Part shown: one piece after another, positions 14,801-23,260 of the stretch | How positions within the stretch are numbered: the first letter of the stretch is position 1 | Layout: each line of letters opens with the position of its first letter | Assembly: GCA_009787675.1 (NCBI GenBank) | Contig: WQSU01000005.1 | Location: 1 to 26,914 of the forward strand | Source: Lentimicrobiaceae bacterium | GTDB taxonomy: Bacteria; Bacteroidota; Bacteroidia; Bacteroidales; WCHB1-69 | Length of the DNA: 26,914 nt | Reading direction: 5' to 3' | Made by a program: the position numbers and the translations under genes | The notes under the pieces: generated by a model | What the model saw: the letters and a program-made list of their open reading frames with translations, nothing else | Told to the model about the DNA's origin: nothing | Database searches by the model: none

Positions 14801-15772
14801 CCCAATTTGCGTTCACAACGTACAGTGGACTACGAGATAGGATTTCGCCAAAAAGTTGGAGAAAATGCTGCCATTAACTTTGGAGCTTATTACTCTGAAA
14901 AGAAAGACCAATTACAAACCTATCGTTATATGGGAGCTTATCCAAATAGCTACTATTCTTATGAAAATATAGATTTTGGTACCACTCAAGGATTTATGTT
15001 TGGATTCACAATGAGGGGTGCAAAGAATTTAACATTCCGTGCCAATTATACGCTACAGTTTGCTAAAGGAACAGGATCAAGCGCGACCTCAAATAAAGCA
15101 ATTCTTGCTTCAGGTCAACCCAATTTAAGAACACTCACAAATTTGGAATATGACCAACGCCATAACATTTCAGCCAGTATTGACCTTCGTTATGGTAGTG
15201 GCACCGACTATAATGGACCAATTACAAGAAAGCAGAAAAAAGGCACAGACACTACAAAAGAGATCAGATGGTTTGAAAATGCAGGTGTAACATTGATGAT
15301 TAATGCTGCTTCTGGTATGCCTTATTCACGCTCAAGTATTGTATATTCTGCATTAAGGTGGGGTGAAAGCACTGAGCCTCGGTTAAAAGGAACCATCAAT
15401 GGAGCGAATATGCCTTGGATTTTCAGATGCGACTTACGTGTTGATAAATCTTTTATGCTTAATTTGGCAAGTAAAAAGAAAACCAATGACAGTGGAAAAC
15501 GTGAGTATAAACAGGGTATGTTAACGGTATATTTAGATTTCCAAAACCTTTTGAACCTTAAAACTGTTGTAGATGTTTATCGTTACACAGGTAGCCCGAT
15601 TGATGACGGTTATATATCATCCTTATTATTTCAAAATATTATAGCTAACGGAATGGCTTTTAATATTATGCCTTCTTCTTCGGCTACTAATTACTATAAT
15701 ATGTCTGTGGCAGATCCTTTTAATTATAATCGACCCTTTACAGTTGCTTTAGGCGTATCGTTTTCATTTTAA
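11894..15772 (+). CDS. TonB-dependent receptor with N-terminal carboxypeptidase-like domain
   Basis: This 1292-residue outer-membrane protein has a signal peptide (about residues 1-23, ending LYAQ), then a carboxypeptidase D regulatory-like domain (about 25-110, IKGEVKDQNGNPV ... GVPAGTYDITAQG). A TonB plug follows (about 130-230, with SIAGVLSNLGGVASTDG, SVRGNRSDGQQTIIDGVRV and GVPAEYGDGT), then a long beta-barrel ending in an aromatic residue (VALGVSFSF). Such receptors import large solutes using TonB energy. It is longer than the usual 1000 or so residues of this class. No SusD-like lipoprotein follows. The next genes, 26 and 37 bases apart, encode a giant exported protein and a PorV-family barrel. 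The ATG at 11894 is used, and one at 11900 is also possible. The substrate cannot be told from sequence. Confidence 0.9.
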   Translation: MAMIKKLLFTLFLCMLAGSVLYAQSTIKGEVKDQNGNPVMVQILLKQDGRVVNGAYSDDLGAYQIFGVPAGTYDITAQGMMTCLTTHTEKGIYVPSSEVKFVNLKIDCSSTELKVVEVVYVPPVFAADNTTSSDKLTGDEVRKAPGRSIAGVLSNLGGVASTDGTTISSVRGNRSDGQQTIIDGVRVRGGSGVAMQSLEGFELIQGGVPAEYGDGTSFTILTTRGVAKDFHGSFEIRSSLEGYGQMLAAASLSGPIIKGKTPQEPARMGFLLSAEGTYNKDRRPVIGGSWIAKPEVIQDIIAKPVDYRYIGESYVSYYRANFLGANDFKKIRVHENTQDWGFLAHGKIDIMGGGKDARGKSKNNLRLSIGGSYEYNSGLDGLNQAWSLFNAANNSKYTNNTLRVNARLNHRVKTDTAANAILKNVMYDINVSYTLYNFKREDKNHKDNFFNYGYIGKFSTERENFYAFEERRIVVQPGDTVDATVTTLNIYQQPVWVDFDKNGFTNNGNYFNPGLVPYTQGFIDFIKEKTGVDINNATQEGRSIVQQFLGGFLQQSQYQSYYGLLNGDNPFTIANGLYIPPGALSYGFDSFRAQYEKTKSETFGAKASLSLNIKDHEIKFGFEVDKLTLRNYTIAARELWGLMRGYTYNDAYFQFDFANPYWKSGGLYPRIDEFGMLMDTIMYPIIPNLTNFDKNLRNRRGITDNTVFLDIDSYDPNDFSLDLFSNYELLNSGNNVVSYRGYDYTGKLSRKKLDLNTFFNGEDLHSNDKYAIGAYEPIYLAFFLQDKFSISNLIFNLGLRFDYFNANQPVLKDPFLLRDACTVQDLVNAGWTIPIDNYKPEWIPYVAVANEDLDNASHSIVAYRNGKTWYNDFGQEVADPTSYLGAGGPVLVNYLEPDALTKVSSDAFTKYKPYLSLMPRISFSFPVSTNSVFYAHYNIITYRPQNLQINPIAYLFISESKYRNETIDNPNLRSQRTVDYEIGFRQKVGENAAINFGAYYSEKKDQLQTYRYMGAYPNSYYSYENIDFGTTQGFMFGFTMRGAKNLTFRANYTLQFAKGTGSSATSNKAILASGQPNLRTLTNLEYDQRHNISASIDLRYGSGTDYNGPITRKQKKGTDTTKEIRWFENAGVTLMINAASGMPYSRSSIVYSALRWGESTEPRLKGTINGANMPWIFRCDLRVDKSFMLNLASKKKTNDSGKREYKQGMLTVYLDFQNLLNLKTVVDVYRYTGSPIDDGYISSLLFQNIIANGMAFNIMPSSSATNYYNMSVADPFNYNRPFTVALGVSFSF

Positions 15773-15798
15773 TATTTCACCTTTAAAATATAGATATT

Positions 15799-18700
15799 AT
15801 GAATAATAAATGTAAATTTTTAACTGTTTTATTCCTTATTTTCATGTTTTCATGTTTGCAAGTGCAAGCAGAAAAAAATAAAGGATCCTATGTAAAAAAA
15901 TCAACGAAAGCTGATGCCATTTGTTTTGGTCCGGCAAAATCTACTGAACTTAAATTGAATAATGTACGCGCCTATTTAAAAACCAACGGTACTATGTGGT
16001 TTGATGTAAATGCAGAGTATGAAATACCTAAAGGATCGCGCAAAACCTCGTTGTTTTCTTCTTCACTTTGGATAGGTGGATATAGTATGCCTAAAAAAGA
16101 AGGAACTCTGTATATGGCTGCCATGAGATTTGCACAGAGAGGAAATGACTATTGGACGGGTCCTCTTCACATGATGGAAGCTACGATTTCTCCTGCCTCT
16201 TGCAGTTTTTACGATAAATTCTATCACATATTGCGCACTGATGTGGAAAGACATAAAGCAAATAGTATTGTTCCTGATCCCTCCTATGAAGTACCACCTT
16301 CTATTTTAAATTGGCCCGCTCATGGACGTGAGTCATACGGCGAGTCGTACTTCCTTGCGCCCTATATGGATGTTGCCGGAGATCCCAATAAGTATGAACC
16401 CCTATTGGGAGACTATCCTTATTATGATTTTGACAACGATCTTTGTCCCTGGACTCCTATAAATAAACAACGTGCAAGAGAATGTCCCTGGATTAATGAG
16501 CAAGGTGAGTGTGATCCTCTCAGTAGCATTCGCAACCCAAAAGCATTGCCAATGCCTAGAGAGAGAGAAGAAACAAAGCGTAATCAAGGATGGGATAACA
16601 TGATGATTGCCGCAGATCATGTTCTCAAAGGCGATGAAACTATTTTTTGGTTTTTAAATGATAAAGGTGGTCCTCATTCAGAAACAAAAGGCAATCCAAT
16701 TGGACTTGAAATAAGGGTACAGGCTTTTGCTTTTGCAACCAATGATGAACTTAACAAGATGACTTTCTATTCTTATGAGATCATTAATAGAGGTTCTGTT
16801 ACACTTTATGATACCTATTTTTCGCAATGGTGTGACCCTGACTTGGGATATTCACACGATGACTTTGTAGGGTGTGATGTAATTAGAGGTTTGGGGTATT
16901 GTTATAATGGAAAATTAATAGATGGTAGTGGTGAAATATATGCGTATGGCGCAAATCCTCCGGCTGTCGGTTTAGACTTTTTCCAAGGACCCTATTTGGA
17001 TCCTGATGGTGTTGACAATCCCCTATTTAACAGAAGGTTGGCAGATATTAATGGCAATCAGGAAGAACAAGAATATTGTAAAAGATTTGTACATTACATT
17101 TTTGAAAATTTCTCAGCCACGGATGATAATTTACTTGATAAAATTTATATAAATCCCACTACATTAGATACATTACGCTGGAACGACCAATTTGCGATCA
17201 ATGGCGTAAATTTTGGAGATACTATTGTTGATAATGAACGCTTTGGAATGCGTGCCTTTACCTATCATAATAATGGACAAGGACCAAGAACAGATCCGGA
17301 TCTTGCTTTTGAATACTATAATTATTTAACAGGAACATGGAAAGATGGGACTCCATTTACTTATGGAAGCGATGGCTATGATGCTGGCGGACCTCAATGT
17401 GACTTTGTGTTTCCCCAAGGTAGCGATTATTGCAATTGGGGTACTAAAGGTGCAAATCCCGGTGCAGATTATAATAATGGAGGTAAAACAGGAAATTGGT
17501 CGGAAATGAGTCCTAAAGGCAATAATTCCTCAGGCGGAAATACGCCTGATGACCGTCGTTTTATGCAATCCGCAGGACCTTTTACCCTAAAACAGGGCGC
17601 TTGCAACTATATCACTGTGGGAGTTCCATGGGCTCGCGCTACAACGGGTGGTTTGGAAGCTTCAGTTAATTTGTTATTGATAGCTGACGATAAGTGCCAA
17701 GCGCTTTTCGAAAACTGTTTTAAATTACTTGATGGTCCAGATGCCCCAAATTTGACTATTAGAGAATATGACCAAAAGTTGATCCTCTTATTAAGCAATA
17801 GCCTGCTAAGTAATAATGCTAATGAAGATTACATTGAATTCGACAATCAAATTACTAAAGAAAGAGTTGATATTATTAAGGGTCAACCCTATATCGCTTA
17901 TGATAGTATAAACGAAAAAGATACTATTTTATATCATCCGGACACCAAAATAATAGTACCTTATGACCAATTTTATCGTTTTGAAGGATATCAAATATTT
18001 CAGGTAGCAAGACCTGATGTTGCTGCCGGAGATTTGGATGACCCAAGTGTAGCTCGTTTGGTGAAGCAATACGATATAGTTAATTTTGATGAGAACAGTA
18101 ATCCTATAGGAAGACTGATCAATTGGGAGTTTAATAATGAATTACAGTTATCTATTCCTGTTGAAAAAGTAGCCGGTAGCAACACGGGAATAGAGCACTC
18201 CTTTGAAATTACTCAAGATCTTTTTGCTACTGGTAACCGGCAATTAGTAAATTATAAAACTTATTATTTTGTTGCTGTTGCGTATGCCTTTAATGAATTT
18301 TTACCCTATAGTGTTAATCCTGATGATCCATTGGCTTTGATTGGACAACAAACCCCCTATTTAAGAGGTAGAAAAACGGCTGAAGGAAGAGCTGTAACGG
18401 CAATTGCAGCGGTACCTCACCCCCCATCAGTGCATGGCGGTGGCGCTACTCTTAACTGCGACTATGGTTCAATTCCATATATTACTCGCATTGATGGACA
18501 AGGAAATGGTGGTATTGCTCTTGATCTTACTAATGAAACTATTGATAAAATTATGAGCGGTGGTGATAAGGGAGATTGGAGAGTAAGAGAATTGAAGTAT
18601 GAAAAAAATGCAGGTCCGCTTAACGTTAAGATAATAGATCCTTTGCGTGTTAAACCATTTGACTATATCCTCGTTATTAAAGATACTCTTTTGAATAATG

Positions 18701-21042
18701 ACAAAGTCTCAACGTCTATTAAAAACAAAGCTGATATCACCAATGAGGCTTACTGGATACTTACGATTAGTCCAACGGTAAGCGATCAGGAACTAAGAGA
18801 TGCTGGTTTGCTGGATATTAATGGAGAACCTATTCGTGAGTTTATTTCTCAAACTTCAATTGGACAATCTTATGAACAGATTATCTTTCCTTTGGGTATT
18901 TCTATAAATATTCATAATAAAGATTTTGCTGCTACGGATCCTAAAGTTCAAAAATTCTATCAAAAACTACAAAAGAAATATACTCTAAGTACAAAACCTG
19001 ACATGTATAGAATAAAATATGCGTATCATCAAACAGAAAAAATTGATATGGATAATGATGTTGTTTTTGAAAATAATGCTCCTCAATGGATTACAGGATT
19101 AGTGGATGATAATAAAAATCTTCCTTCAAATTGGATTCGTGCGGGAAGTAATAGTATGGGAGCATGGACTGGTGATGGTGCAACAGTTAGAGGTAATTAT
19201 GATAAAGAACGATTAGAAGATTTTTTCTTCCCCTCTAACAGTATCCTTGAAATAAAACCAGGAGGCGGGGCTAGCGAAGATAGAGCCTTTAAGGATCCTT
19301 CTGGAAAATTCGGCTCTGTTTGTGGTGGAAAGTGGGCGCCGTATGTATTAGCTTCCCCTTACGACAACGGTCCACAAGTAAAATATACTGTACCTGAACC
19401 CATATTTGCTTTTCCTCCTACCGCAGAAAGACAATTTGAAGAGCCTCCTTACCCTAATACTGTCAATCCAACGACTGAATTTTATGCATCCGGACTACAT
19501 AATTATTATAATTTTAGAGCATTAACCGCGCCCTATAACCAGCCCGGCTATAACCAAACTATGACAAATTTATACTCTGTTAACGTTGTTCTAACTCCAG
19601 ATAAGAGTAAATGGACAAGAGCTATTGTATTAGAATCTTGTCAAGATAGGAATAATTCAGAAGGAGGAGCGCTAAGAGGCGAACCCAGAAAAGCAAAATC
19701 AGTTAACAAGGATGGTAAACCTGATAATTCTACAGATGGTTTCGGAACGAATGGAGATGAAGGTATGGGATGGTTTCCCGGTTATGCTATCAATGTTGAA
19801 ACTGGAGAACGTCTTAATATTATGTTTTCTGAAAATTCTGATAAGACTTTAAATGAAAAGTTTGGCAATCTTGTGAGAGGAAATGATATGGTTTTTAATC
19901 CTACTTCTACTTATGCTATTGCTAAATATGATGTATTTGATTATTTTGCGATTGATTTTCCTGAAGGAAGTGTTATCTCAAAATCAATGTACGATGTAAT
20001 GTATGAAGATGCAAGTGGCAAAATAGGTGGCATAGAGGAATTATTTAATTTGGGGATAGAAAGAGTATGGGGTGGCATGCATTATGTGTATGTTTGTAAT
20101 AGCTCAGGAAATACTTCTCCGGCACATTATTTGCACCAACCAGTATCAACTATTTTTGTTGATTCAACTTTCTTAAATCCCGGAAGGCGGAACTTTAACA
20201 TAAGAGATACCGTTTTCACTATAAATCACCAATTACTTACACCTGCCAACAATATTACATGGGGTGGATTTGAGGGTTATCTTGATCCTGAGAAAAAATA
20301 TCCTTTTTATGAATGTGGACCTTATGACGAGGGAAAATGGTTGGTTCAAAAATTTAAAAAAGTACTTTCTTACCCTGAAGTGCTTGGAAATCATGCTTCA
20401 ACTATTGTAGCCAGAAAACATACAAAGATGCAATTATTCAATAATGTAATGTATACGAGTATCCCAATGCAACCGGAAGATCCGGCTATGCATTCCTTAT
20501 GGCTGAGTAGCGACGTTACTTATAAAATCCGTGTTACGCGCCCTTATTTGAGATATATCTCCAGATGGTACGAAACACCTGAATTAAGAGAAAATGACTA
20601 TTCAGTACCAAGTGAATTCGCACAATATCAGGGATATCCTGTATATCAACTTACTACAAAAGGATTGGCGCCCACATTTAATGATACAAGGCTTTATCAA
20701 TCAATATTGGATAAAATCAATATTGTGCCGAATCCTTATTATGGCGCCTCTCTATATGAAATTGATGCTCTTCAAACGATGGTTAAAATTATCAATTTGC
20801 CTACAGATTTGAAAAACCAAGCTCCTGTAACTATTAATATCTATACAGTAAGTGGAATTTTGGTTCGTTCATTAACCAAAGGGGATAGCGAAACTTCTTA
20901 CGTAAATTGGGATTTGAAAAACTATGCAAATATTCCAATTTCAAGCGGTGTGTATATTATTCATGTGAATTGCCCTGGTATTGGCGAAAGAATGTTAAAA
21001 TTCTTCTGTTCAATGCGTCAAACCGACTTGAATCAATTCTAA
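15799..21042 (+). CDS. Giant exported protein (1747 aa) with variant T9SS-like C-terminal domain
   Basis: The signal peptide covers about residues 1-24 (FLTVLFLIFMFSCLQVQA). A distinctive N-terminal block follows (about 50-160: LNNVRAYLKTNGTMWFDV, YEIPKG, SLWIGG, RGNDYWTGPLHM). I recall it from large Bacteroidota cell-surface proteins of unknown function. The middle, about 1400 residues, shows no domain I can name; it is rich in Asp, Asn, Gly, Pro and Tyr, as in extracellular proteins. The C-terminal ~105 residues resemble a T9SS sorting domain: NIVPNPYYG (about 1642), INIYTVSGILVRSL, VNWDLKNYANIPISSGVYII. Unlike the common form it continues past the last strand as GERMLKFFCSMRQTDLNQF. The gene lies between a TonB-dependent receptor and a PorV-family gene in one transcription unit. 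A surface role working with both is inferred. Confidence 0.82.
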   Translation: MNNKCKFLTVLFLIFMFSCLQVQAEKNKGSYVKKSTKADAICFGPAKSTELKLNNVRAYLKTNGTMWFDVNAEYEIPKGSRKTSLFSSSLWIGGYSMPKKEGTLYMAAMRFAQRGNDYWTGPLHMMEATISPASCSFYDKFYHILRTDVERHKANSIVPDPSYEVPPSILNWPAHGRESYGESYFLAPYMDVAGDPNKYEPLLGDYPYYDFDNDLCPWTPINKQRARECPWINEQGECDPLSSIRNPKALPMPREREETKRNQGWDNMMIAADHVLKGDETIFWFLNDKGGPHSETKGNPIGLEIRVQAFAFATNDELNKMTFYSYEIINRGSVTLYDTYFSQWCDPDLGYSHDDFVGCDVIRGLGYCYNGKLIDGSGEIYAYGANPPAVGLDFFQGPYLDPDGVDNPLFNRRLADINGNQEEQEYCKRFVHYIFENFSATDDNLLDKIYINPTTLDTLRWNDQFAINGVNFGDTIVDNERFGMRAFTYHNNGQGPRTDPDLAFEYYNYLTGTWKDGTPFTYGSDGYDAGGPQCDFVFPQGSDYCNWGTKGANPGADYNNGGKTGNWSEMSPKGNNSSGGNTPDDRRFMQSAGPFTLKQGACNYITVGVPWARATTGGLEASVNLLLIADDKCQALFENCFKLLDGPDAPNLTIREYDQKLILLLSNSLLSNNANEDYIEFDNQITKERVDIIKGQPYIAYDSINEKDTILYHPDTKIIVPYDQFYRFEGYQIFQVARPDVAAGDLDDPSVARLVKQYDIVNFDENSNPIGRLINWEFNNELQLSIPVEKVAGSNTGIEHSFEITQDLFATGNRQLVNYKTYYFVAVAYAFNEFLPYSVNPDDPLALIGQQTPYLRGRKTAEGRAVTAIAAVPHPPSVHGGGATLNCDYGSIPYITRIDGQGNGGIALDLTNETIDKIMSGGDKGDWRVRELKYEKNAGPLNVKIIDPLRVKPFDYILVIKDTLLNNDKVSTSIKNKADITNEAYWILTISPTVSDQELRDAGLLDINGEPIREFISQTSIGQSYEQIIFPLGISINIHNKDFAATDPKVQKFYQKLQKKYTLSTKPDMYRIKYAYHQTEKIDMDNDVVFENNAPQWITGLVDDNKNLPSNWIRAGSNSMGAWTGDGATVRGNYDKERLEDFFFPSNSILEIKPGGGASEDRAFKDPSGKFGSVCGGKWAPYVLASPYDNGPQVKYTVPEPIFAFPPTAERQFEEPPYPNTVNPTTEFYASGLHNYYNFRALTAPYNQPGYNQTMTNLYSVNVVLTPDKSKWTRAIVLESCQDRNNSEGGALRGEPRKAKSVNKDGKPDNSTDGFGTNGDEGMGWFPGYAINVETGERLNIMFSENSDKTLNEKFGNLVRGNDMVFNPTSTYAIAKYDVFDYFAIDFPEGSVISKSMYDVMYEDASGKIGGIEELFNLGIERVWGGMHYVYVCNSSGNTSPAHYLHQPVSTIFVDSTFLNPGRRNFNIRDTVFTINHQLLTPANNITWGGFEGYLDPEKKYPFYECGPYDEGKWLVQKFKKVLSYPEVLGNHASTIVARKHTKMQLFNNVMYTSIPMQPEDPAMHSLWLSSDVTYKIRVTRPYLRYISRWYETPELRENDYSVPSEFAQYQGYPVYQLTTKGLAPTFNDTRLYQSILDKINIVPNPYYGASLYEIDALQTMVKIINLPTDLKNQAPVTINIYTVSGILVRSLTKGDSETSYVNWDLKNYANIPISSGVYIIHVNCPGIGERMLKFFCSMRQTDLNQF

Positions 21043-21079
21043 TCCATTATTAAGTTAGTAACATTAAAAAATTTAGATT

Positions 21080-22264
21080 ATGACAAAAACATATAAAACT
21101 TTACTAATTTGCATTATGCTTGGGTTCTTCACCGTTGCTTTTACAGCGATGGCAGGTAATAAAGACCGTTCTGGTCAATCCGGAGCACAGCACCTACTTA
21201 TTGACCCATGGGCACGCTCATCTGGTTGGGCTTCATGCGGTGTAGCAGAAACTCGTGGATTGGAATCCGTATTTGGTAATGTAGCTGGGATAGCTTTTAC
21301 TAAAAAAACGGAAGTTTCTTATTCACGTACTCAATATTTTACAGGGTCCAGCGGTGGAATCAATATCAATGCTGTGGGTATAGCACAAGGACTTACTGCA
21401 CGAAATAAAGAAACTGGTCGCAAAGTTGACTTGGGAACAGTTGCTGTTTCTGTATTTGCTATGGGTTTCGGAGATATTATGACAACAACTGTTGGTAACC
21501 CAGACGGAGATGGTTCCATTTTCTCTCCCAAATTAAACTATATTGGCGTTCACTATGCCAAATCGTTTAATAAGTATATTCATGGAGGTATCTCTTTTAA
21601 AATTATTAATGAAAGTACATCCGATCTTCGTGCTAATGGTGTTGGAATAGACATTGGCGTACAATATCTTTCTGGCGCTTATGAAAACTTTAAAATTGGA
21701 GTTGCTCTTAAAAATTTCGGATTAGCCATGCGCTATAAAGGAGACGGACTCTCCATTAAAGCTGTTCAACAAGGTACTGATTATGTTGCTACCGTAGAAC
21801 ACAGGGCTGCCGAGTATGAATTGCCTACTTTACTTACCATAGGATTATCATACGATTTTCTTTTCTTTTCTCAAGAGTACCAACTCATGAGTAAACAAGA
21901 CAGAAAAGAGGAAGGGTTGACCCGTACTGATGCTATTCATCGTGTAACGTTAGCAGGCTCTTTTATTGCTAATGCTTATTCCAGAGACAATTTTGCTATC
22001 GGTATTGAATACGGATTTATGAAATTCTTACAAATTCGTGCAGGATATCTTGCTGAAACTTTTACAAAAAGAAATATTGATGGTAATAATATGATATTTG
22101 CTAATCACGAAAGTATGTATTTAGGACCCAGCGCAGGTGTTACCGTAGGGGTTCCATTGGCAAAAAAAGGCAAAGGAAACCAAATGCTGTGGTTTGATTA
22201 TGCTTATAGATTTACCAACTTCTGGAAAGGAAACCACTACATTGGAGTGAAAATCTCATTGTAA
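21080..22264 (+). CDS. PorV/PorQ family outer-membrane protein
   Basis: The 394-residue protein has a signal peptide (about residues 1-25, ending TAMA) and then the family start GAQHLLIDPWARSSGWASCG. ETRGLESVFGNVAGIAF follows, a version of the GAEALFWNPAGL-type motif seen in PorV, PorQ and UPF0164 barrels of the FadL fold. The rest is alternating beta strands ending in VKISL. PorV binds T9SS cargo at SprA and hands it to the attachment complex; PorV paralogues may serve particular cargo. Here it closes the operon with the receptor and the giant protein, 37 bases after the latter, and a strong terminator follows 25 bases after its stop. Whether this is the general PorV or a dedicated paralogue cannot be told without the rest of the genome. 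Confidence 0.85.
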   Translation: MTKTYKTLLICIMLGFFTVAFTAMAGNKDRSGQSGAQHLLIDPWARSSGWASCGVAETRGLESVFGNVAGIAFTKKTEVSYSRTQYFTGSSGGININAVGIAQGLTARNKETGRKVDLGTVAVSVFAMGFGDIMTTTVGNPDGDGSIFSPKLNYIGVHYAKSFNKYIHGGISFKIINESTSDLRANGVGIDIGVQYLSGAYENFKIGVALKNFGLAMRYKGDGLSIKAVQQGTDYVATVEHRAAEYELPTLLTIGLSYDFLFFSQEYQLMSKQDRKEEGLTRTDAIHRVTLAGSFIANAYSRDNFAIGIEYGFMKFLQIRAGYLAETFTKRNIDGNNMIFANHESMYLGPSAGVTVGVPLAKKGKGNQMLWFDYAYRFTNFWKGNHYIGVKISL

Positions 22265-22289
22265 AAAATAGTTTCCCTTTTTACATTCA

Positions 22290-22324
22290 AAATTAAAGAG
22301 GCTTTTCAGAAGCCTCTTTAATTT
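22290..22324 (+). terminator. Strong intrinsic terminator of the receptor/giant/PorV operon
   Basis: A perfect 15-bp stem (22290-22304 with 22310-22324) encloses a 5-base loop (TTCAG). The GC-rich part AGAGGCTT/AAGCCTCT is followed by TTTAATTTCTTATTTTA. It separates the operon from greA. Confidence 0.9.
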
Positions 22325-22360
22325 CTTATTTTACCCGATATACAATAAACATTTATAAAT

Positions 22361-22834
22361 ATGAATAACATTAAGTACTATTCTGAAGAAAGCTTAAATG
22401 CGCTAAAAAAAGAACTTCACCATTTAGAAACCGTTGAACGTAAAAAAATTTCAGCAGCTATTGCAGAGGCAAGAGATAAAGGCGACTTGTCGGAAAATGC
22501 AGAATACGACGCCGCAAAAGAAGCGCAGGGACTCTTGGAACTCAAAATTGGGAAATTAAAAGACCTCATCGCTAATGCGCGTATTTTGGATGAATCTAAG
22601 ATAGATGTCTCTAAAATTTTGATTTATTCAATTGTAACTATAAAAAATATAGCCAATAATATGGAAATGACCTATACTATTGTGCCGGAGTCAGAAGCTG
22701 ATTTTAAGGCAGGAAAAATTTCTGTTTCTTCCCCAATAGCCAAAGGTTTGCTCGGAAAAGGAAAAAATGATACCGCAACAATCCAAGCCCCTGCTGGAAC
22801 GTTAGAGTTTAAAATTATTAATATATCAAGATAA
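22361..22834 (+). CDS. greA: Transcription elongation factor GreA
   Basis: GreA inserts into the secondary channel of RNA polymerase and triggers cleavage of backtracked RNA. The 157-residue length is standard. The N-terminal coiled coil (about residues 8-76) carries the catalytic tip RDKGDLSENAEY with Asp42 and Glu45. The C-terminal FKBP-like domain ends TLEFKIINI. The gene starts the block after the terminator and is separated from the HIT gene by one base, a pairing I recall in Bacteroidota. I could not place a convincing promoter in the 36 bases between terminator and start. Confidence 0.95.
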   Translation: MNNIKYYSEESLNALKKELHHLETVERKKISAAIAEARDKGDLSENAEYDAAKEAQGLLELKIGKLKDLIANARILDESKIDVSKILIYSIVTIKNIANNMEMTYTIVPESEADFKAGKISVSSPIAKGLLGKGKNDTATIQAPAGTLEFKIINISR

Positions 22835-22835
22835 T

Positions 22836-23228
22836 ATGGATACTATCTTCACCAAAATTATTAAAGGGGAGATCCCTTGCTATAAAATAGCAGAAAACAA
22901 TGATTATTTTGCATTCTTAGACATTCGCCCCACTTCAAAAGGGCATACTTTGGTAATCCCGAAAATTCAAAATGATTATATTTTTGATCTTGATGATGAA
23001 CAACTTTGCGGCTTAATCCTTTTCGCAAAGAAAATAGCAAAAGCCTTAAAAAACAGTATCCCCTGCGAGAGAATCGGAATTAAGGTGATTGGCTTGGAAG
23101 TCCCACATACCCATATCCACTTGATTCCCATTAGAGTTGAAGGTGACATGAATCATGGAAAAGAAATACTCAAATTCACAGACGAAGAATATAAGGAGAT
23201 AGCGGAGGCGATTAGGGGTAAGATTTAA
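22836..23228 (+). CDS. HIT family nucleotide hydrolase
   Basis: The 130-residue protein has the full histidine triad HTHIHLIP (His91, His93, His95) and the N-terminal IFTKIIKGEIPCYKIAE with FLDIRPTSKGHTLVIPK, typical of the HinT/Fhit-related branch. These enzymes hydrolyse nucleoside phosphoramidates or dinucleoside polyphosphates. Length is normal, and it is expected in the cytoplasm. It begins one base after greA stops, so translation is probably coupled. The exact substrate is not visible from sequence. Confidence 0.92.
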   Translation: MDTIFTKIIKGEIPCYKIAENNDYFAFLDIRPTSKGHTLVIPKIQNDYIFDLDDEQLCGLILFAKKIAKALKNSIPCERIGIKVIGLEVPHTHIHLIPIRVEGDMNHGKEILKFTDEEYKEIAEAIRGKI

Positions 23229-23260
23229 AAATTTAATAATTAAAAAAAATTAAGATTTTC

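Noticed and set aside
11894..15772. SusC of a SusCD starch/glycan utilisation pair
   Set aside because: No SusD-like lipoprotein or glycoside hydrolase follows; the next genes are a giant exported protein and a PorV-family barrel.
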